Assembly: GCF_002356335.1 (NCBI RefSeq)
Contig: NZ_AP018165.1
Span: forward strand, 1,054,001 to 1,118,000
Reading direction: 5' to 3'
Source: [Mycobacterium] stephanolepidis
GTDB taxonomy: Bacteria; Actinomycetota; Actinomycetes; Mycobacteriales; Mycobacteriaceae
Length of the DNA: 64,000 nucleotides
Shown one piece after another: positions 39,069-49,826 of the stretch (within the stretch, counting starts at the first letter, position 1; each line of letters begins with the position of its first letter). Below the pieces are notes generated by a model that saw only the letters and a list, made by a program, of their open reading frames with translations, did not search any database and was not told the DNA's origin. The position numbers and the translations under genes were made by a program.

Positions 39069-40411
39069 CGCGCGCCGCAGTCCCGCGAGAGCAGATCGGC
39101 GATCGTCTCGCGACGTACCAGCTCGCGTACCCGTCCGTCGCGGACCGCGAGCACCGGGGGACGCCCGACCAGGTTGTAGGACGAGGCCATGCTGTGGTTG
39201 TACGCACCGGTGCAGGCCACCGCCAGGACGTCGCCGGGGCGCACGTCGGACGGCAGGCTGACATCGCGGGCGATCTCGTCGCCGGATTCGCAGTGCCGCC
39301 CGGCCACCGTCACTAGTTGCGGTGGGGCAGAAGGGTGTCTATTGGCCAGTGCGACACTGTATTTAGCGTCGTACAGCGAGACTCGCGGATTGTCGCTCAT
39401 GCCGCCGTCGACGGCCACGAAGGTGCGCCCGCCGGGCTGGGTCTTGACCGACACCACCCGGTACAGCGTCACTCCCGCGCGTGCGGAGATGGCGCGACCG
39501 GGCTCCACCACAACGCGAGGCCGCGGGAAACGCTCGGCCGCGCAGGCGGCGTCGAGGGCGTCGTCGATGAAATCGGCGAGCTCGGCCAGGTCGAGTTCGG
39601 GGTCACCCGAGCGGTAGGGAACGCCGTGGCCGCCACCGATATTGAGTTCACCCAGGATCACGCCGTGCTTGGCGCGGATATCGGCCATCGCGGCGATCAT
39701 GCGGCGAATGGTCTCGCCGTAGAGCGCGCAGTCCGTGACCTGTGAACCGATGTGGCAGTGCAGGCCGACCAGGTTCAACAGGGGCTGGTCCAGCACCCGG
39801 CGGACGGCCTCGGTGGCGTGCCCGCTGTGTAACGGGAATCCGAACTTCTGATCGGTGACGCCCGTCGTTACCGCGGCGTGCCCGTGTATGTCGATATCGG
39901 GGGTAACCCGTACCAGTACACGCTGGCGTTTCTTGAGTCGAGTCGCCAGGAACATGATTTCGGTATTGGAATCCAGCACGATCCGGCTCACGCCGACCGC
40001 GGCCGCGTCACTGAGCTCGTCAGGGGTCTTGGCGTTGCCGTGCATGATGATTCGTTTCGGGTCGAAGCCGCCCGCAAGTGCGGTCGCCAACTCGCCGGAA
40101 GAGCAGACATCCAGCGACAGCCCCTCTTGCGCCACCCAGCGCGCGATATCGGTCGTCAGCAGCGCCTTGCTGGCGTACGCGATCTCTATCTCGCGCAGGG
40201 CACGGCGATAATGACGGGCGCGGTGGCGGAAATCCTCCTCGTCGACCACGTAGGCGGGGGTGCGGAATTGGTCGGCGATTTCCGAGAGCGCCGTCTCTCC
40301 GACGCACATCCGGCCCTGCTCGTCCAGGTGTGTGGTGACCGGCCACACGGCCGGGTCGACGCGCGGTCGCGCCACGTTATGTAAGGACGGCAGGAGGTCC
40401 AGAAGTGTCAT
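39065..40411 (-). CDS. Diaminopimelate decarboxylase-like PLP enzyme
   Basis: Fold-type III PLP-dependent decarboxylase, 448 aa from the ATG at 40411. The PLP lysine is K82 (YASKALL); GLHCHIGSQ, GGGHGVPY, VVEPGRAI and the active-site CESGD are typical of LysA. In mycobacteria the main lysA lies next to argS/thrA elsewhere, so this is probably a second, related decarboxylase or a specialised paralogue. Divergent from mfd. The gene is not part of the M. tuberculosis order here as I recall it. Confidence 0.85.
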   Translation of the reverse strand: MTLLDLLPSLHNVARPRVDPAVWPVTTHLDEQGRMCVGETALSEIADQFRTPAYVVDEEDFRHRARHYRRALREIEIAYASKALLTTDIARWVAQEGLSLDVCSSGELATALAGGFDPKRIIMHGNAKTPDELSDAAAVGVSRIVLDSNTEIMFLATRLKKRQRVLVRVTPDIDIHGHAAVTTGVTDQKFGFPLHSGHATEAVRRVLDQPLLNLVGLHCHIGSQVTDCALYGETIRRMIAAMADIRAKHGVILGELNIGGGHGVPYRSGDPELDLAELADFIDDALDAACAAERFPRPRVVVEPGRAISARAGVTLYRVVSVKTQPGGRTFVAVDGGMSDNPRVSLYDAKYSVALANRHPSAPPQLVTVAGRHCESGDEIARDVSLPSDVRPGDVLAVACTGAYNHSMASSYNLVGRPPVLAVRDGRVRELVRRETIADLLSRDCGAR

Positions 40412-40518
40412 GCATCTACCGTGCGCCTGTGGCGACCCCATGCGGAGTTTCTTGACGTGGCCTTGACGGTGATGGGCCCGATCTTTTCGAGATCTGGGCG
40501 CCGTAGAATGAACGCACC

Positions 40519-43500
40519 ATGACTGTGACTGCCCCGCCTCTCGCCGGGGTGATCCGGACAGCCTTGCGGGATCCCGCGTTCGATGTTCTTGCCCCGGCCC
40601 TCGCCGCCAAGACCGGCCTTGATCTGACGGCACCGTCGTGTGCCCGCCCACTCGTCGTCACCGGTATGGCCGATGCGAGCGACGCGCCTGTCCTGGTGGT
40701 GACGGCCACCACCCGGGAAGCGCAAGATCTGGCCGCCGAGCTGCGCGACGTGTACGGCGACGCGGTCACCCTGCTGCCGTCATGGGAGACGCTTCCGCAC
40801 GAACGGCTGTCACCCGGCGTCGACACCGTGGGTGCCCGATTGCAGGTGCTGCACCGGCTCGCCCATCCGGAGGATTCCCGGATGGGGCCCGCACTGCGGG
40901 TGGTTGTCACGACGGTTCGTTCACTGTTGCAGCCGATGTCTCCCGAGCTGTTCGATCTGGAGCCGGTGGAGCTCACCGTGGGTGCCGAGTCGGAATTCGA
41001 CGGGCTGATCGCGCGCCTGGTCGAGCTCGCGTACACCAGGGTGGACATGGTGGCCGGCCGCGGTGAGTTCGCGGTGCGCGGTGGCATTCTCGACGTCTTC
41101 AGTCCCACCGCAGACCATCCGGTGCGTGTGGAGTTCTGGGGCGACGAGGTCAGCGAGATGCGCTACTTCTCCGTCGCCGACCAGCGATCGATCCCCGAGC
41201 TGCAGGTCACCTCCGTGCTCGCGATGCCCTGCCGCGAACTGCTCCTCACCGAACAGGTGCGCACGCGAGCGGCCGAGCTCGCGGCGGCGGCGGGAGACTC
41301 CGGTAGTGCCGAGGGCGAGCACCGGCTCGGCACCGGGCTGGGGGAGATGCTGGCCAAGCTGGCCGACGGAATCTGCGTCGACGGAATGGAATCGCTACTG
41401 CCCGTACTGCATTCGGGTGAGCTGACCATACTGGTGGACCACCTGCCCGAGGGCACTCCCGTACTGATCTGCGATCCCGAGAAGGTGCGCACCCGGGCGG
41501 CGGATCTGGAGCGCACCGGCCGGGAGTTTCTGGAGGCATCCTGGTCGGTCGCCGCGATCGGCGCCGATGCGCCGATCGATGTTGCCGCGCTGGCAGACTC
41601 GGGATTTCGGGAGCTTGTTGACGTCAAGCACGCGGCAGACGAAAGCGGACATCCGTGGTGGTCACTGAGCCCGCTCAGCATGGGCGACGATCAGGCGATC
41701 GATCTCGCGGTACGGCCATCGCCGTCCTCGCGCGGCCACAAAGAGGGTGCGGCAGAGATCTTCGCAATGCTGCGCGCCCACGTGATGACGGGCGGACGGG
41801 CCGTGGTGGTGGCCGCCGGTGCGGGCACCACCCACCGGATCATCGAGCAGCTGGCCGAAACGGAAACGCCGGCAAAGCTGTTGGAGCCCAGGGCGGAGCC
41901 CGTCGAGGGTGTTGTCGGAGTGCTGCGCGGCCACCTCACCGACGGTGTGGTGCTCGCGGGGGCCAATATCGTCATCGTCACCGAGACGGACCTCACCGGC
42001 AGCCGAGTCGCGGCCACCGATGGCAAGCGGTTACCCGCCAAGCGCCGCAACCAGGTTGACCCGCTGGCCCTTGCCGCCGGCGATCTGGTTGTGCACGACC
42101 AGCACGGTATCGGGCGATTCGTGGAGATGGTGGAACGCACCGTCGGTGGCGCCCGTCGCGAGTATCTGGTGCTCGAGTATGCATCCGGTAAGCGTGGCGC
42201 CGCCGCCGGTGGGCAGAGCGATCGCCTGTACGTGCCGATGGACTCCCTCGATCAGCTGTCCCGGTACGTGGGTGGCGAATCGCCCGGCCTGAGCCGTCTC
42301 GGCGGCAGCGACTGGGCCAATACGAAGACCAAGGCGCGCAAGGCCGTTCGCGAGATCGCGGGTGAGCTTGTGGCGCTGTACGCGGCGCGCCAGGCCGCTC
42401 CCGGACATGCCTTCGCGGCGGACACTCCGTGGCAGCGCGAGATGGAAGACGCCTTCGGGTTTGTCGAGACGGTTGATCAGCTGACCGCCATCACCGAGGT
42501 GAAATCCGATATGGAGAAGCCGGTTCCGATGGACCGGGTGGTGTGCGGCGACGTGGGCTACGGCAAGACCGAGATCGCGGTACGCGCGGCGTTCAAGGCC
42601 GTCCAGGACGGTAAGCAAGTCGCTGTGCTGGTGCCCACGACGCTGCTGGCCGATCAGCATCTGCAGACGTTCACCAGTCGCACCGCGGGATTCCCGGTGA
42701 AGGTGGCGGGCCTGTCACGATTCACCGACCCCGCCACCTCGAAGCTGGTTATCGAGGGAATGGCCGATGGCTCAGTCGATATCGTCATCGGCACGCACCG
42801 GCTGCTGCAGACCGCGGTGCGGTGGAAGGACCTCGGTCTGGTGATCGTCGACGAGGAGCAGCGATTCGGCGTCGAACACAAGGAACACATCAAGGCGCTG
42901 CGCACCCATGTCGACGTTCTGACCATGAGCGCCACCCCGATTCCCCGCACCCTGGAGATGAGCCTGGCGGGCATCCGGGAGATGTCGACCATCCTGACCC
43001 CGCCCGAAGAGCGTTACCCCGTGCTCACCTACGTCGGTCCGCATGACGACAAACAGGTGGCGGCCGCCCTACGACGTGAGCTGCTGCGCGACGGTCAGGC
43101 GTTCTACGTGCACAACCGGGTGATCTCCATCGATCGGGCCGCCGCGCGCATACGCGATCTGGTTCCTGAGGCCAGAGTCGTTGTCGCGCATGGTCAAATG
43201 CCTGAGGAACTGCTTGAGCGCACCGTCGAGGGGTTCTGGAACCGCGAGTACGACATCCTGGTGTGCACCACCATCATCGAGACGGGGCTGGACATCTCCA
43301 ACGCCAACACCCTGATCGTGGAGCGGGCGGATATCTTCGGGCTGTCGCAGCTGCACCAGCTGCGCGGGCGCGTCGGTCGCAGCCGTGAGCGCGGCTACGC
43401 CTACTTCCTGTATTCGCCGGAGGTGCCGCTGACCGAGACCGCATACGACAGGCTCTCGACTATCGCGCAGAACAACGATCTGGGTGCCGGCATGGCCGTG

Positions 43501-44172
43501 GCCATGAAGGATCTGGAGATCCGTGGCGCGGGCAATGTGCTCGGTGTCGAGCAATCCGGACACGTCGCCGGGGTGGGTTTCGATCTGTACGTCCGGCTGG
43601 TCGGCGAGGCTGTCGAGGCGTATCGCGCGGCGGCCGACGGCAAGACGGTGCAGACCGCCGAGGAGCCCAAGGAGGTGCGTATCGATCTGCCGGTCGATGC
43701 GCACCTGCCCACGGACTACATCGGTAGCGATCGGCTGCGCCTGGAGGCATACCGCAGGCTGGCGGCGGCCGGGGACGCCGCGCAGATCGGCGCGGCGGTC
43801 GAGGAGCTCGTCGACCGTTACGGTCCGCTGCCGCTTCCGGTGCAGCGACTGGTCGCGGTGGCCTCGCTGCGTTTGCTGTGTCGTGAGATGGAGATCACCG
43901 ATCTTTCGGTGGTCGGTACCAACATCCGAATACAGCCGTTGCCGCTTCTGGACTCGGCGCAATTGCGGCTCAAACGTTTGCATCCGGCGGCGCAGTATCG
44001 CGCGACGACTTCCGTTGTGCAGGTGCCTATCCCGCGCGCCGGTGACGGGGGTGTGGGTTCGGAGCGCATCCGCGACCTGGAGCTGGTGCACATGATCGTC
44101 GATCTGCTGCTGGCGTTGTCGGGGCGTCCCGCGGGCAGTGTTGATATAACACCAGTGGAGGTGAGCAAATGA
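40519..44172 (+). CDS. mfd: Transcription-repair coupling factor
   Basis: DNA translocase that pushes stalled RNA polymerase off the template and recruits UvrA. The 1217-aa protein has the full layout: a UvrB-homology region (about 1-350), the RNA polymerase-interacting domain (about 490-570), the RecG-like translocase with Walker [12 protein letters not shown] (677-687) and DEEQRFGV near 777, the second motor lobe ending in [17 protein letters not shown], and the C-terminal UvrA-binding domain. Overlaps mazG by 4 bases (ATGA). Confidence 0.97.
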   Translation: MTVTAPPLAGVIRTALRDPAFDVLAPALAAKTGLDLTAPSCARPLVVTGMADASDAPVLVVTATTREAQDLAAELRDVYGDAVTLLPSWETLPHERLSPGVDTVGARLQVLHRLAHPEDSRMGPALRVVVTTVRSLLQPMSPELFDLEPVELTVGAESEFDGLIARLVELAYTRVDMVAGRGEFAVRGGILDVFSPTADHPVRVEFWGDEVSEMRYFSVADQRSIPELQVTSVLAMPCRELLLTEQVRTRAAELAAAAGDSGSAEGEHRLGTGLGEMLAKLADGICVDGMESLLPVLHSGELTILVDHLPEGTPVLICDPEKVRTRAADLERTGREFLEASWSVAAIGADAPIDVAALADSGFRELVDVKHAADESGHPWWSLSPLSMGDDQAIDLAVRPSPSSRGHKEGAAEIFAMLRAHVMTGGRAVVVAAGAGTTHRIIEQLAETETPAKLLEPRAEPVEGVVGVLRGHLTDGVVLAGANIVIVTETDLTGSRVAATDGKRLPAKRRNQVDPLALAAGDLVVHDQHGIGRFVEMVERTVGGARREYLVLEYASGKRGAAAGGQSDRLYVPMDSLDQLSRYVGGESPGLSRLGGSDWANTKTKARKAVREIAGELVALYAARQAAPGHAFAADTPWQREMEDAFGFVETVDQLTAITEVKSDMEKPVPMDRVVCGDVGYGKTEIAVRAAFKAVQDGKQVAVLVPTTLLADQHLQTFTSRTAGFPVKVAGLSRFTDPATSKLVIEGMADGSVDIVIGTHRLLQTAVRWKDLGLVIVDEEQRFGVEHKEHIKALRTHVDVLTMSATPIPRTLEMSLAGIREMSTILTPPEERYPVLTYVGPHDDKQVAAALRRELLRDGQAFYVHNRVISIDRAAARIRDLVPEARVVVAHGQMPEELLERTVEGFWNREYDILVCTTIIETGLDISNANTLIVERADIFGLSQLHQLRGRVGRSRERGYAYFLYSPEVPLTETAYDRLSTIAQNNDLGAGMAVAMKDLEIRGAGNVLGVEQSGHVAGVGFDLYVRLVGEAVEAYRAAADGKTVQTAEEPKEVRIDLPVDAHLPTDYIGSDRLRLEAYRRLAAAGDAAQIGAAVEELVDRYGPLPLPVQRLVAVASLRLLCREMEITDLSVVGTNIRIQPLPLLDSAQLRLKRLHPAAQYRATTSVVQVPIPRAGDGGVGSERIRDLELVHMIVDLLLALSGRPAGSVDITPVEVSK

Positions 44173-45158
44173 CCGTCATCCTTGTGGATCCGCGCCATCC
44201 GTCGATGGTCCCGGTCGAGGCTGTCGGTTTGCTTGCCGGTGATCTGCAGTACACCGAGGAGCTTCCCGTCCGGCTGGCGTGGTCGCTGTCGACCGCGCGG
44301 CCGGTGTACATCGGCGAGGACGCACCGGCGCTGTTGTCCTCGGACCGCAACCATCCCGAGGTGAAGGCGCGGATCGCGGCCGGGGCCACGGTCATCGCAC
44401 CGCCGGTGCGGCAGGGCGAGAAGCTCATCGACGCGGTGGCGGTGATGGATCGGCTGCGTACTAACGGCCCCTGGGAGGGCACCCAGACCCACGATTCGCT
44501 GCGGCGGTATCTGCTCGAAGAGACCTACGAGCTGTTCGACGCGGTGCGCACCGGTGACGTCGACGAGCTTCGTGAAGAGCTGGGGGATGTGCTGCTGCAG
44601 GTGCTGTTTCACGCCCGCATCGCCGAGGACGCCCCGGAGCATCCGTTCAATATCGACGATGTCGCCGAGGCGCTGCTGAACAAGTTGGGCAACCGTATTC
44701 CGGTGATACTCGGCGCCGGTGGCGATTCCAGCTCGATCTCGCTGGAAGAGCAACTGGCGCAATGGGAAGAGCGGAAGGCGCAGGAGAAGGATCGCGACTC
44801 CTGTCTGGATGGCGTGTCCAGCAGTCAGCCCGCGCTCGCGCTCACCCAAAAGGTGCTCGGCCGAGTGACGGCCGCTGGTCTACCGAGCGAGTTGATTCCG
44901 GCGCAGCTGCTGTCGGTGACCATCGAGCTGGATGGGGATGCCGAGAACCAGTTGCGCGCAGATGTTTTGGAGTTCATGGACACCGTGCGACGCGCCGAGA
45001 AGGGCATCCTGGCGGATCGCCGGGGCGAGGACACCGCCGCCGGGTTGGCCAGCGCCGATCTGCGTGGTGTCGATGCCGGGGAATGGCGCGCGCATTGGCT
45101 GAGGAATCCGGTTGAGGCACCTGCCGACGACGCCGGTGAGGTACCCGCCAAGAGCTAG
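44169..45158 (+). CDS. mazG: Nucleoside triphosphate pyrophosphohydrolase MazG
   Basis: Cleans the nucleotide pool by hydrolysing (d)NTPs, including oxidised ones, to NMP and PPi. The 329-aa actinobacterial form has an N-terminal extension, then the MazG helices with metal-binding glutamates: [12 protein letters not shown] and [17 protein letters not shown]. Translationally coupled to mfd, as in M. tuberculosis. The next gene on the same strand is the iron transporter with its own promoter. Confidence 0.94.
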   Translation: MTVILVDPRHPSMVPVEAVGLLAGDLQYTEELPVRLAWSLSTARPVYIGEDAPALLSSDRNHPEVKARIAAGATVIAPPVRQGEKLIDAVAVMDRLRTNGPWEGTQTHDSLRRYLLEETYELFDAVRTGDVDELREELGDVLLQVLFHARIAEDAPEHPFNIDDVAEALLNKLGNRIPVILGAGGDSSSISLEEQLAQWEERKAQEKDRDSCLDGVSSSQPALALTQKVLGRVTAAGLPSELIPAQLLSVTIELDGDAENQLRADVLEFMDTVRRAEKGILADRRGEDTAAGLASADLRGVDAGEWRAHWLRNPVEAPADDAGEVPAKS

Positions 45159-45224
45159 GTAGCTCGGGAAACCGTGCGACGGGACTTTGTGCCCGGTGTC
45201 GTGTGACCGTGGTCCGCACAGCAT

Positions 45225-45254
45225 TTGCACAGTATTTAGGTACGCCATACCTTA
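45225..45254 (+). promoter_or_regulatory. Candidate iron-regulated promoter of the efeUO fusion gene
   Basis: TTGCAC (45225-45230) and TACCTT (45248-45253) are spaced 17 bases. Overlapping them is the dyad TTAGGTACGCCATACCTTA (45236-45254), which matches 14 of 19 positions of the IdeR consensus as I know it. A start of transcription about 7 bases after the -10 would fall on the GTG at 45260, giving a leaderless mRNA. This also argues against the upstream GTG at 45203. Confidence 0.55.
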
Positions 45255-45259
45255 TCCAC

Positions 45260-47314
45260 GTGGTGTTATCGGACGCGGTCCCCAATCTGTTGATTGGCCT
45301 GAGAGAGGGTCTCGAAGCAGGACTTGTGGTGAGCATCCTGCTCGCCGCTGTCCATCGTTCACCGCTGGCGGCCGACGGGCGCAGGGCCACCGAGCCGGTG
45401 TGGTTGGGCGTGCTCGGGGCGCTGTCGGTATCGGCGAGCTTCGCGGCGGTGCTCACCTCCACGACCAGCTCGCTCGGGGCAAACGGCCAGGACGTGGTGG
45501 GCGGTCTGCTCAGCATCCTTGCCGTCGGATTGGTCACCGCGATGATCTTCTGGATGTCGCGCACCGCCGCCAGCCTCTCCGGTGAGCTGTCCGGCAAGGT
45601 GGAGCACGCGCTCACACTCGGCGCGGGTGCGCTGGCCCTGACGGCGTTCCTGGCGGTCGCCCGCGAGGGACTAGAGACCACACTGTTCTTTTGGACCGCG
45701 GCCAAGGCAGCGGGGGAGACCACCGGGCCGGTGATCGGCGGCACCCTCGGCCTGGCCATTGCGGTCGCGCTGTGCTGGCTGCTGTACCGCCGCGCGGTGA
45801 AGCTCAACCTCAAAGTGTTCTTCACCCGCACGGCGGTGGTGCTCATTGTGATCGCCGCCGGAATCCTGGCGTACGGCATCGGGGACCTGCAGACCGCGGG
45901 CTGGCTGCCCGGGCGCACCTGGTACGCCTTCGATCTGAGTCAACGCATTTCCGCGGACTCCTGGTGGGTCACCATCGTCACCGGCATCACCCAGCTCACC
46001 CCGCGGATGACCGTGCTGCAGGTGGTGGCCTGGGCTGGATACCTGATACTGGTGATACCGCCGTTCCTGCGGGTATCGCGCGAAAGCCATTCGCCCACTG
46101 GCGCGTCCGAGCTCGACGGGGAACCCTCTGCCTTCGCGCGGTTGATCGGCCGGCGCCCATTCGCGGTCGCCGCGACCATCGTGGTGGTGCCGGTGCTCGT
46201 GGCGGCCGCGGTGATTGCGATTCTGCCGTCCGCCAACCGTGATGCCGATACGCACGTCACCGTGACGGCTAGCGGGTGCGCCGACGACTGGGCGTCCGCG
46301 GGTACCGGCCTGCAGACGTTCTCTGTCGTCAACAAGTCGGGCAAGACCGGTGAGATCAACCTGGTCGACGGCAATAACGGTGTGGTCGCCGAGATCGAGA
46401 CTCTGGGCCCGTCGACCAGCGCCACACTCACCGCGACGCTATCGGACGGCACGTACAAGTTCGCGTGTCTGATGGCCGGAGAGCCCGCCAGATACTCGGC
46501 ATCCCAACAAGTCCGGGGGAAGGCTGTTCCCGGAGCGCCGCAGCCGGTGGTCAGGGTGACCGAGGACGATCTCAAGCCGCCCCTGGAGGCCTACCAGCGT
46601 TACGCGAACAACCTCCTGGCGGTGCTGGGCACCCAGGCACGGGCCCTTCGTGCCGACCTTGTGGCGGGCAACATCGAAGCGGCCAAGAAGGATTGGCTGC
46701 CGGCGATTCTGACCTGGAATCGAATCGGTGCGGCGTACGGCAGCTTCAAGGACTATGGGGATGCCATCGCCGGGCTGCCGCATGGGCTCCCCGACGGGGT
46801 GAACGATCCCGATTTCAAGGGCTTACGGCGCCTGGAGTACGGGTTGTGGCACGGGCAGCCCTCGTCGACGTTGGTACCGGTGGCGGACGAGCTGGTCTCC
46901 ACCATCGACACACTGCGCGCCAACCTGGCGGACGTGATGACCGAGCCGGCCGACCAGACGAAACGCCCACACGAAATCCTCGAGGACACCTTGCGATTCC
47001 AGCTCATGGGCTACACGAATCAGGGAGCGGGAACCGAGTATGCGGAGGCGGCAGCGGCGGTCGAGGCCACCCGTGCGGTGCTAGGCCAGTTCTCTGTGCT
47101 GATCGACGCCCGTACACCGAAGTTGTTGGCAGAGAGCAATTCCCAGCTCGACATCCTTGACGCCGCACTCAGGGCGACGCAGCAGGGTCGGCAGTGGCGT
47201 CCGCTCGAGCAGGTGCCGTTGGCCGGTCGCCAGGCGGTGGATGCCGCGCTGGGGCAGGTACTCGAGACGCTCGCCTCGGTACCGCTGCTCATCGAACTTC
47301 CGCCGAGCCGATGA
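45260..47314 (+). CDS. EfeU-EfeO fusion: iron permease with periplasmic cupredoxin/M75 domain
   Basis: 684 aa from GTG 45260 (703 if GTG 45203). Residues 1-275 are an FTR1/EfeU permease with both REXXE iron motifs (REGLE at 15-19 and 135-139). Another membrane helix (301-323) leads into a cupredoxin-like domain (331-421, with single cysteines in SGCADD and FACLMAG) and an imelysin/peptidase-M75 domain (436-684). This joins EfeU and EfeO, which are separate proteins in E. coli and in the second locus here. The HXXE motif of EfeO is altered to RRLE (523-526). Overlaps by 4 bases an ATG that may start efeB. Confidence 0.88.
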   Translation: MVLSDAVPNLLIGLREGLEAGLVVSILLAAVHRSPLAADGRRATEPVWLGVLGALSVSASFAAVLTSTTSSLGANGQDVVGGLLSILAVGLVTAMIFWMSRTAASLSGELSGKVEHALTLGAGALALTAFLAVAREGLETTLFFWTAAKAAGETTGPVIGGTLGLAIAVALCWLLYRRAVKLNLKVFFTRTAVVLIVIAAGILAYGIGDLQTAGWLPGRTWYAFDLSQRISADSWWVTIVTGITQLTPRMTVLQVVAWAGYLILVIPPFLRVSRESHSPTGASELDGEPSAFARLIGRRPFAVAATIVVVPVLVAAAVIAILPSANRDADTHVTVTASGCADDWASAGTGLQTFSVVNKSGKTGEINLVDGNNGVVAEIETLGPSTSATLTATLSDGTYKFACLMAGEPARYSASQQVRGKAVPGAPQPVVRVTEDDLKPPLEAYQRYANNLLAVLGTQARALRADLVAGNIEAAKKDWLPAILTWNRIGAAYGSFKDYGDAIAGLPHGLPDGVNDPDFKGLRRLEYGLWHGQPSSTLVPVADELVSTIDTLRANLADVMTEPADQTKRPHEILEDTLRFQLMGYTNQGAGTEYAEAAAAVEATRAVLGQFSVLIDARTPKLLAESNSQLDILDAALRATQQGRQWRPLEQVPLAGRQAVDAALGQVLETLASVPLLIELPPSR

Positions 47315-47331
47315 CCAAGGAGGCGCGCAAC

Positions 47332-48558
47332 ATGGATGTCAACCGCAGGAACTTCCTCCGCGGCGCGGCTATCGGGGCGGCCGGCACGGCCGTAACGGGC
47401 GCGGTGCTGGCCCACGGCGCCGAGGTCGATGCGAACGCGGCGGCAGTGGCGTCGCCCCCGAGTAGGTACCCCTTTCACGGGGCCAAGCAATCGGGAATCC
47501 TCACCCCGGTGCCCGCCGAGAAGCAGAACTTCGCCTGTCACGTGGCATTCGACGTCACGTCAAAGAACAGGGATGCGCTGGCTGCGACCTTCAAAAAGTT
47601 GACCGAGCGGGCACGGTTCCTCTGTACCGGCGGCACCCCACCCGAGCTGGGGGTGGGGCAACCGCCGGCGGATAGCGAGGTGGTCGGGCCCGTGGTCGAG
47701 GCCGATGGTCTCACCGTCACAGTGGCCGTCGGGTCGAGCCTGTTCGATAAGCGATTCGGGCTGACGGACCGCAAGCCTGCCAAGCTCAAACCAATGACTG
47801 TGTTTCCCAACGACTTTCCCGACGCGGCGTGGACGCATGGTGATCTGCTGGTTCAGCTGTGTGCCCACAATCCCGATACGGTGCATCACGCACTGCGCGA
47901 CATCACCCGCGCGGTGCGGGGCGATCTGCAGATGCGTTGGCGTATCGAGGGATACAACTCGCCCCCGCGCCCGTCCGGAACGGGACGAAACCTCTTGGGA
48001 TTCAAGGACGGCACCGCCAACCCGGTGTCAAACGATGCCGAAAAGCTGATCTGGGTCGGCGATGATGAACCGGCCTGGACCGCGGATGGCACCTACATGG
48101 TGGTGCGCCTCATCCGGATGCTCGTCGAGTTCTGGGACCGGGTTTCCATCAATGAGCAGGAGCGGATGTTCGGTCGACGTCGTGACAGCGGCGCACCGCT
48201 GGACGGGAACAACGAGTTCGATACCCCCAACTACACGACTGATCCCGAAGGTCAGACCATTCCTCTTGATGCGCATATCCGGCTGGCCAACCCGCGCACC
48301 ACGGAAACCGACAACCAGCGGCTGGTCCGGCGCTCCTACAACTACGACCTGGGCGTGGAACCGAACGGGAACATGCAGTCGGGGCACGTCTTCGTCTGTT
48401 TCCAGCAGGACCTTGAGCGCCAGTTCGAAACCGTGCAGAACCGGTTGAACGACGAGCCTCTCGTCGACTATGTGCAGCCGTTCGGGGGTGGGTACTTTTT
48501 CGCCCTGCCGGGTGTCGTCGATGAGAACGACTGGTATGGCAGGGCCCTGCTCAGCTAG
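47332..48558 (+). CDS. efeB: EfeB dye-decolorising-type peroxidase, locus 1
   Basis: Tat-exported heme peroxidase of the DyP family, part of the ferrous iron uptake system. ATG 47332 follows AAGGAGG by 8 bases and gives 408 aa; ATG 47311 overlaps the previous stop and is the alternative. The twin-arginine signal is RRNFLRG (5-11), with a hydrophobic region to about residue 35. The DyP signature GFKDG is at 223-227 (heme-pocket aspartate), and the C-terminal domain has SGHVFVCFQQD and the closing YFFALPG. Its stop overlaps the stop of the second efeB on the other strand. Confidence 0.92.
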   Translation: MDVNRRNFLRGAAIGAAGTAVTGAVLAHGAEVDANAAAVASPPSRYPFHGAKQSGILTPVPAEKQNFACHVAFDVTSKNRDALAATFKKLTERARFLCTGGTPPELGVGQPPADSEVVGPVVEADGLTVTVAVGSSLFDKRFGLTDRKPAKLKPMTVFPNDFPDAAWTHGDLLVQLCAHNPDTVHHALRDITRAVRGDLQMRWRIEGYNSPPRPSGTGRNLLGFKDGTANPVSNDAEKLIWVGDDEPAWTADGTYMVVRLIRMLVEFWDRVSINEQERMFGRRRDSGAPLDGNNEFDTPNYTTDPEGQTIPLDAHIRLANPRTTETDNQRLVRRSYNYDLGVEPNGNMQSGHVFVCFQQDLERQFETVQNRLNDEPLVDYVQPFGGGYFFALPGVVDENDWYGRALLS

Positions 48559-49826
48559 CCGAAGAGCGCTTGACCCCAATACTCCTTGGCGCCCAGGCCC
48601 GGTGGACAGGCGAAGATCGCCGACCCGGTGTGCAAGATGTATTCGTTGAGGGCGTCCTCGGTGGCCAGCTTGCGCTGCATCGGGATGAACTGCGATTGCG
48701 GATTGCGCACGAAGGCGATGAAGAACAGCCCCGCGTCCAAATGTCCGAACCCGTCCGAGCCATCGGTGAAGTTGTACCCGCGGCGCAAGATCTCGATACC
48801 GCCCAGTTCTTCGGCGGAAGCCAGTCTCACGTGCGCGTCCACGTCCAGCAGCGGTTCCCCGTCGGGTTTCTTGCCGGTGAAGTCGATGGCCGCGAACTCG
48901 TCGCTCTGACCGATCGGCGCACCAGATCCCTTGGAGCGACCGATGACCCGTTCCTGCTCGTTGAGTACGGTGCGGTCCCAGCTCTCGATGAGCATCCGGA
49001 TGCGCCGCGCCACCAGGTAGGTGCCGCCGGTCATCCATTCGGGGTTATCGCCCTTGGCCACCCAGACGCTGGTGTCCACCTTCCCGGTGTCTTCGGCCTT
49101 GATGTTGCGGGTGCCGTCCTTGAATCCGAACAGGTTTCGCGGCGTCACCTGGGACCGGCTGGTCGAGGAGGTGCGGCCGAATCCCAGCTGCGACCACTTG
49201 ACGGCGACGGTTCCGAAGCCCACCCGGGCCAGGTTGCGAATGGCATGGACCGCGACCTGCGGGTCGTCGGCGCAGGCCTGAATGCAGATATCGCCTCCAC
49301 AGCGGGCGGGGTCCAGCTTCTCGTTACGGAACTTCGGCAGTTCCTGCAGGGGTGCCGGTAGCTTGTCGGCGATGCCGAACCGGTCCACCCCGTCCTTGCG
49401 GAAGAACGAAGGACCGAAGCCGATCGTGAGGGTCAGCGCGGAGGCGGCCAGGTCCAATGCCTCGCCCGTATCGGTAGGCGGGGCATAGGGATTGCCGTCG
49501 ATCGCACCGCCCGGTGTGGTCTCCTCGCCCTGGGACATCCGCTCGGCCATCTCGGTCCATTGGCGCAGCATGGCCTGCACCTCGCCGCGGGTGGCATTGG
49601 GCATCACGTCGAAGGCGCAGAAGTGCATCCGGTCCTGCGCCGGGGTGGTGATCCCGGCCTGGTGCTCGCCGCGGAACGGGACCTTGACGTTGTCCGGTCC
49701 GACGCTGGCCGCGCTCGCGCGGCCGCCCAGCACTCCCGCTCCCGCAGCGCCGGCCACGGCGGCGGTAACCCCCGCCGCGCCCAGCAGCTTGCGGCGGTTG
49801 AAGCCGTTACCGTCCGGCGATGACAC
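48555..49826 (-). CDS. efeB: EfeB dye-decolorising-type peroxidase, locus 2
   Basis: Second DyP-type EfeB, 423 aa from GTG 49826 (GAGG six bases upstream). The Tat signal has NRRKLLG (RR at 11-12) and an Ala/Gly-rich hydrophobic stretch ending GRASAA. GFKDG is at 234-238 and HLDAGLFFIAFVRN lies in the C-terminal half. It is clearly different from the locus 1 copy. It overlaps efeO by 20 bases, giving the standard efeU-efeO-efeB order. The stop codons of the two efeB genes share the palindrome CTAG. Confidence 0.92.
   Translation of the reverse strand: MSSPDGNGFNRRKLLGAAGVTAAVAGAAGAGVLGGRASAASVGPDNVKVPFRGEHQAGITTPAQDRMHFCAFDVMPNATRGEVQAMLRQWTEMAERMSQGEETTPGGAIDGNPYAPPTDTGEALDLAASALTLTIGFGPSFFRKDGVDRFGIADKLPAPLQELPKFRNEKLDPARCGGDICIQACADDPQVAVHAIRNLARVGFGTVAVKWSQLGFGRTSSTSRSQVTPRNLFGFKDGTRNIKAEDTGKVDTSVWVAKGDNPEWMTGGTYLVARRIRMLIESWDRTVLNEQERVIGRSKGSGAPIGQSDEFAAIDFTGKKPDGEPLLDVDAHVRLASAEELGGIEILRRGYNFTDGSDGFGHLDAGLFFIAFVRNPQSQFIPMQRKLATEDALNEYILHTGSAIFACPPGLGAKEYWGQALFG

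Noticed and set aside
45203..45259. Upstream GTG 45203 as the start of the EfeU-EfeO fusion
   Set aside because: The extra 19 residues have no family support and would place the promoter and iron-box-like dyad inside the coding region.
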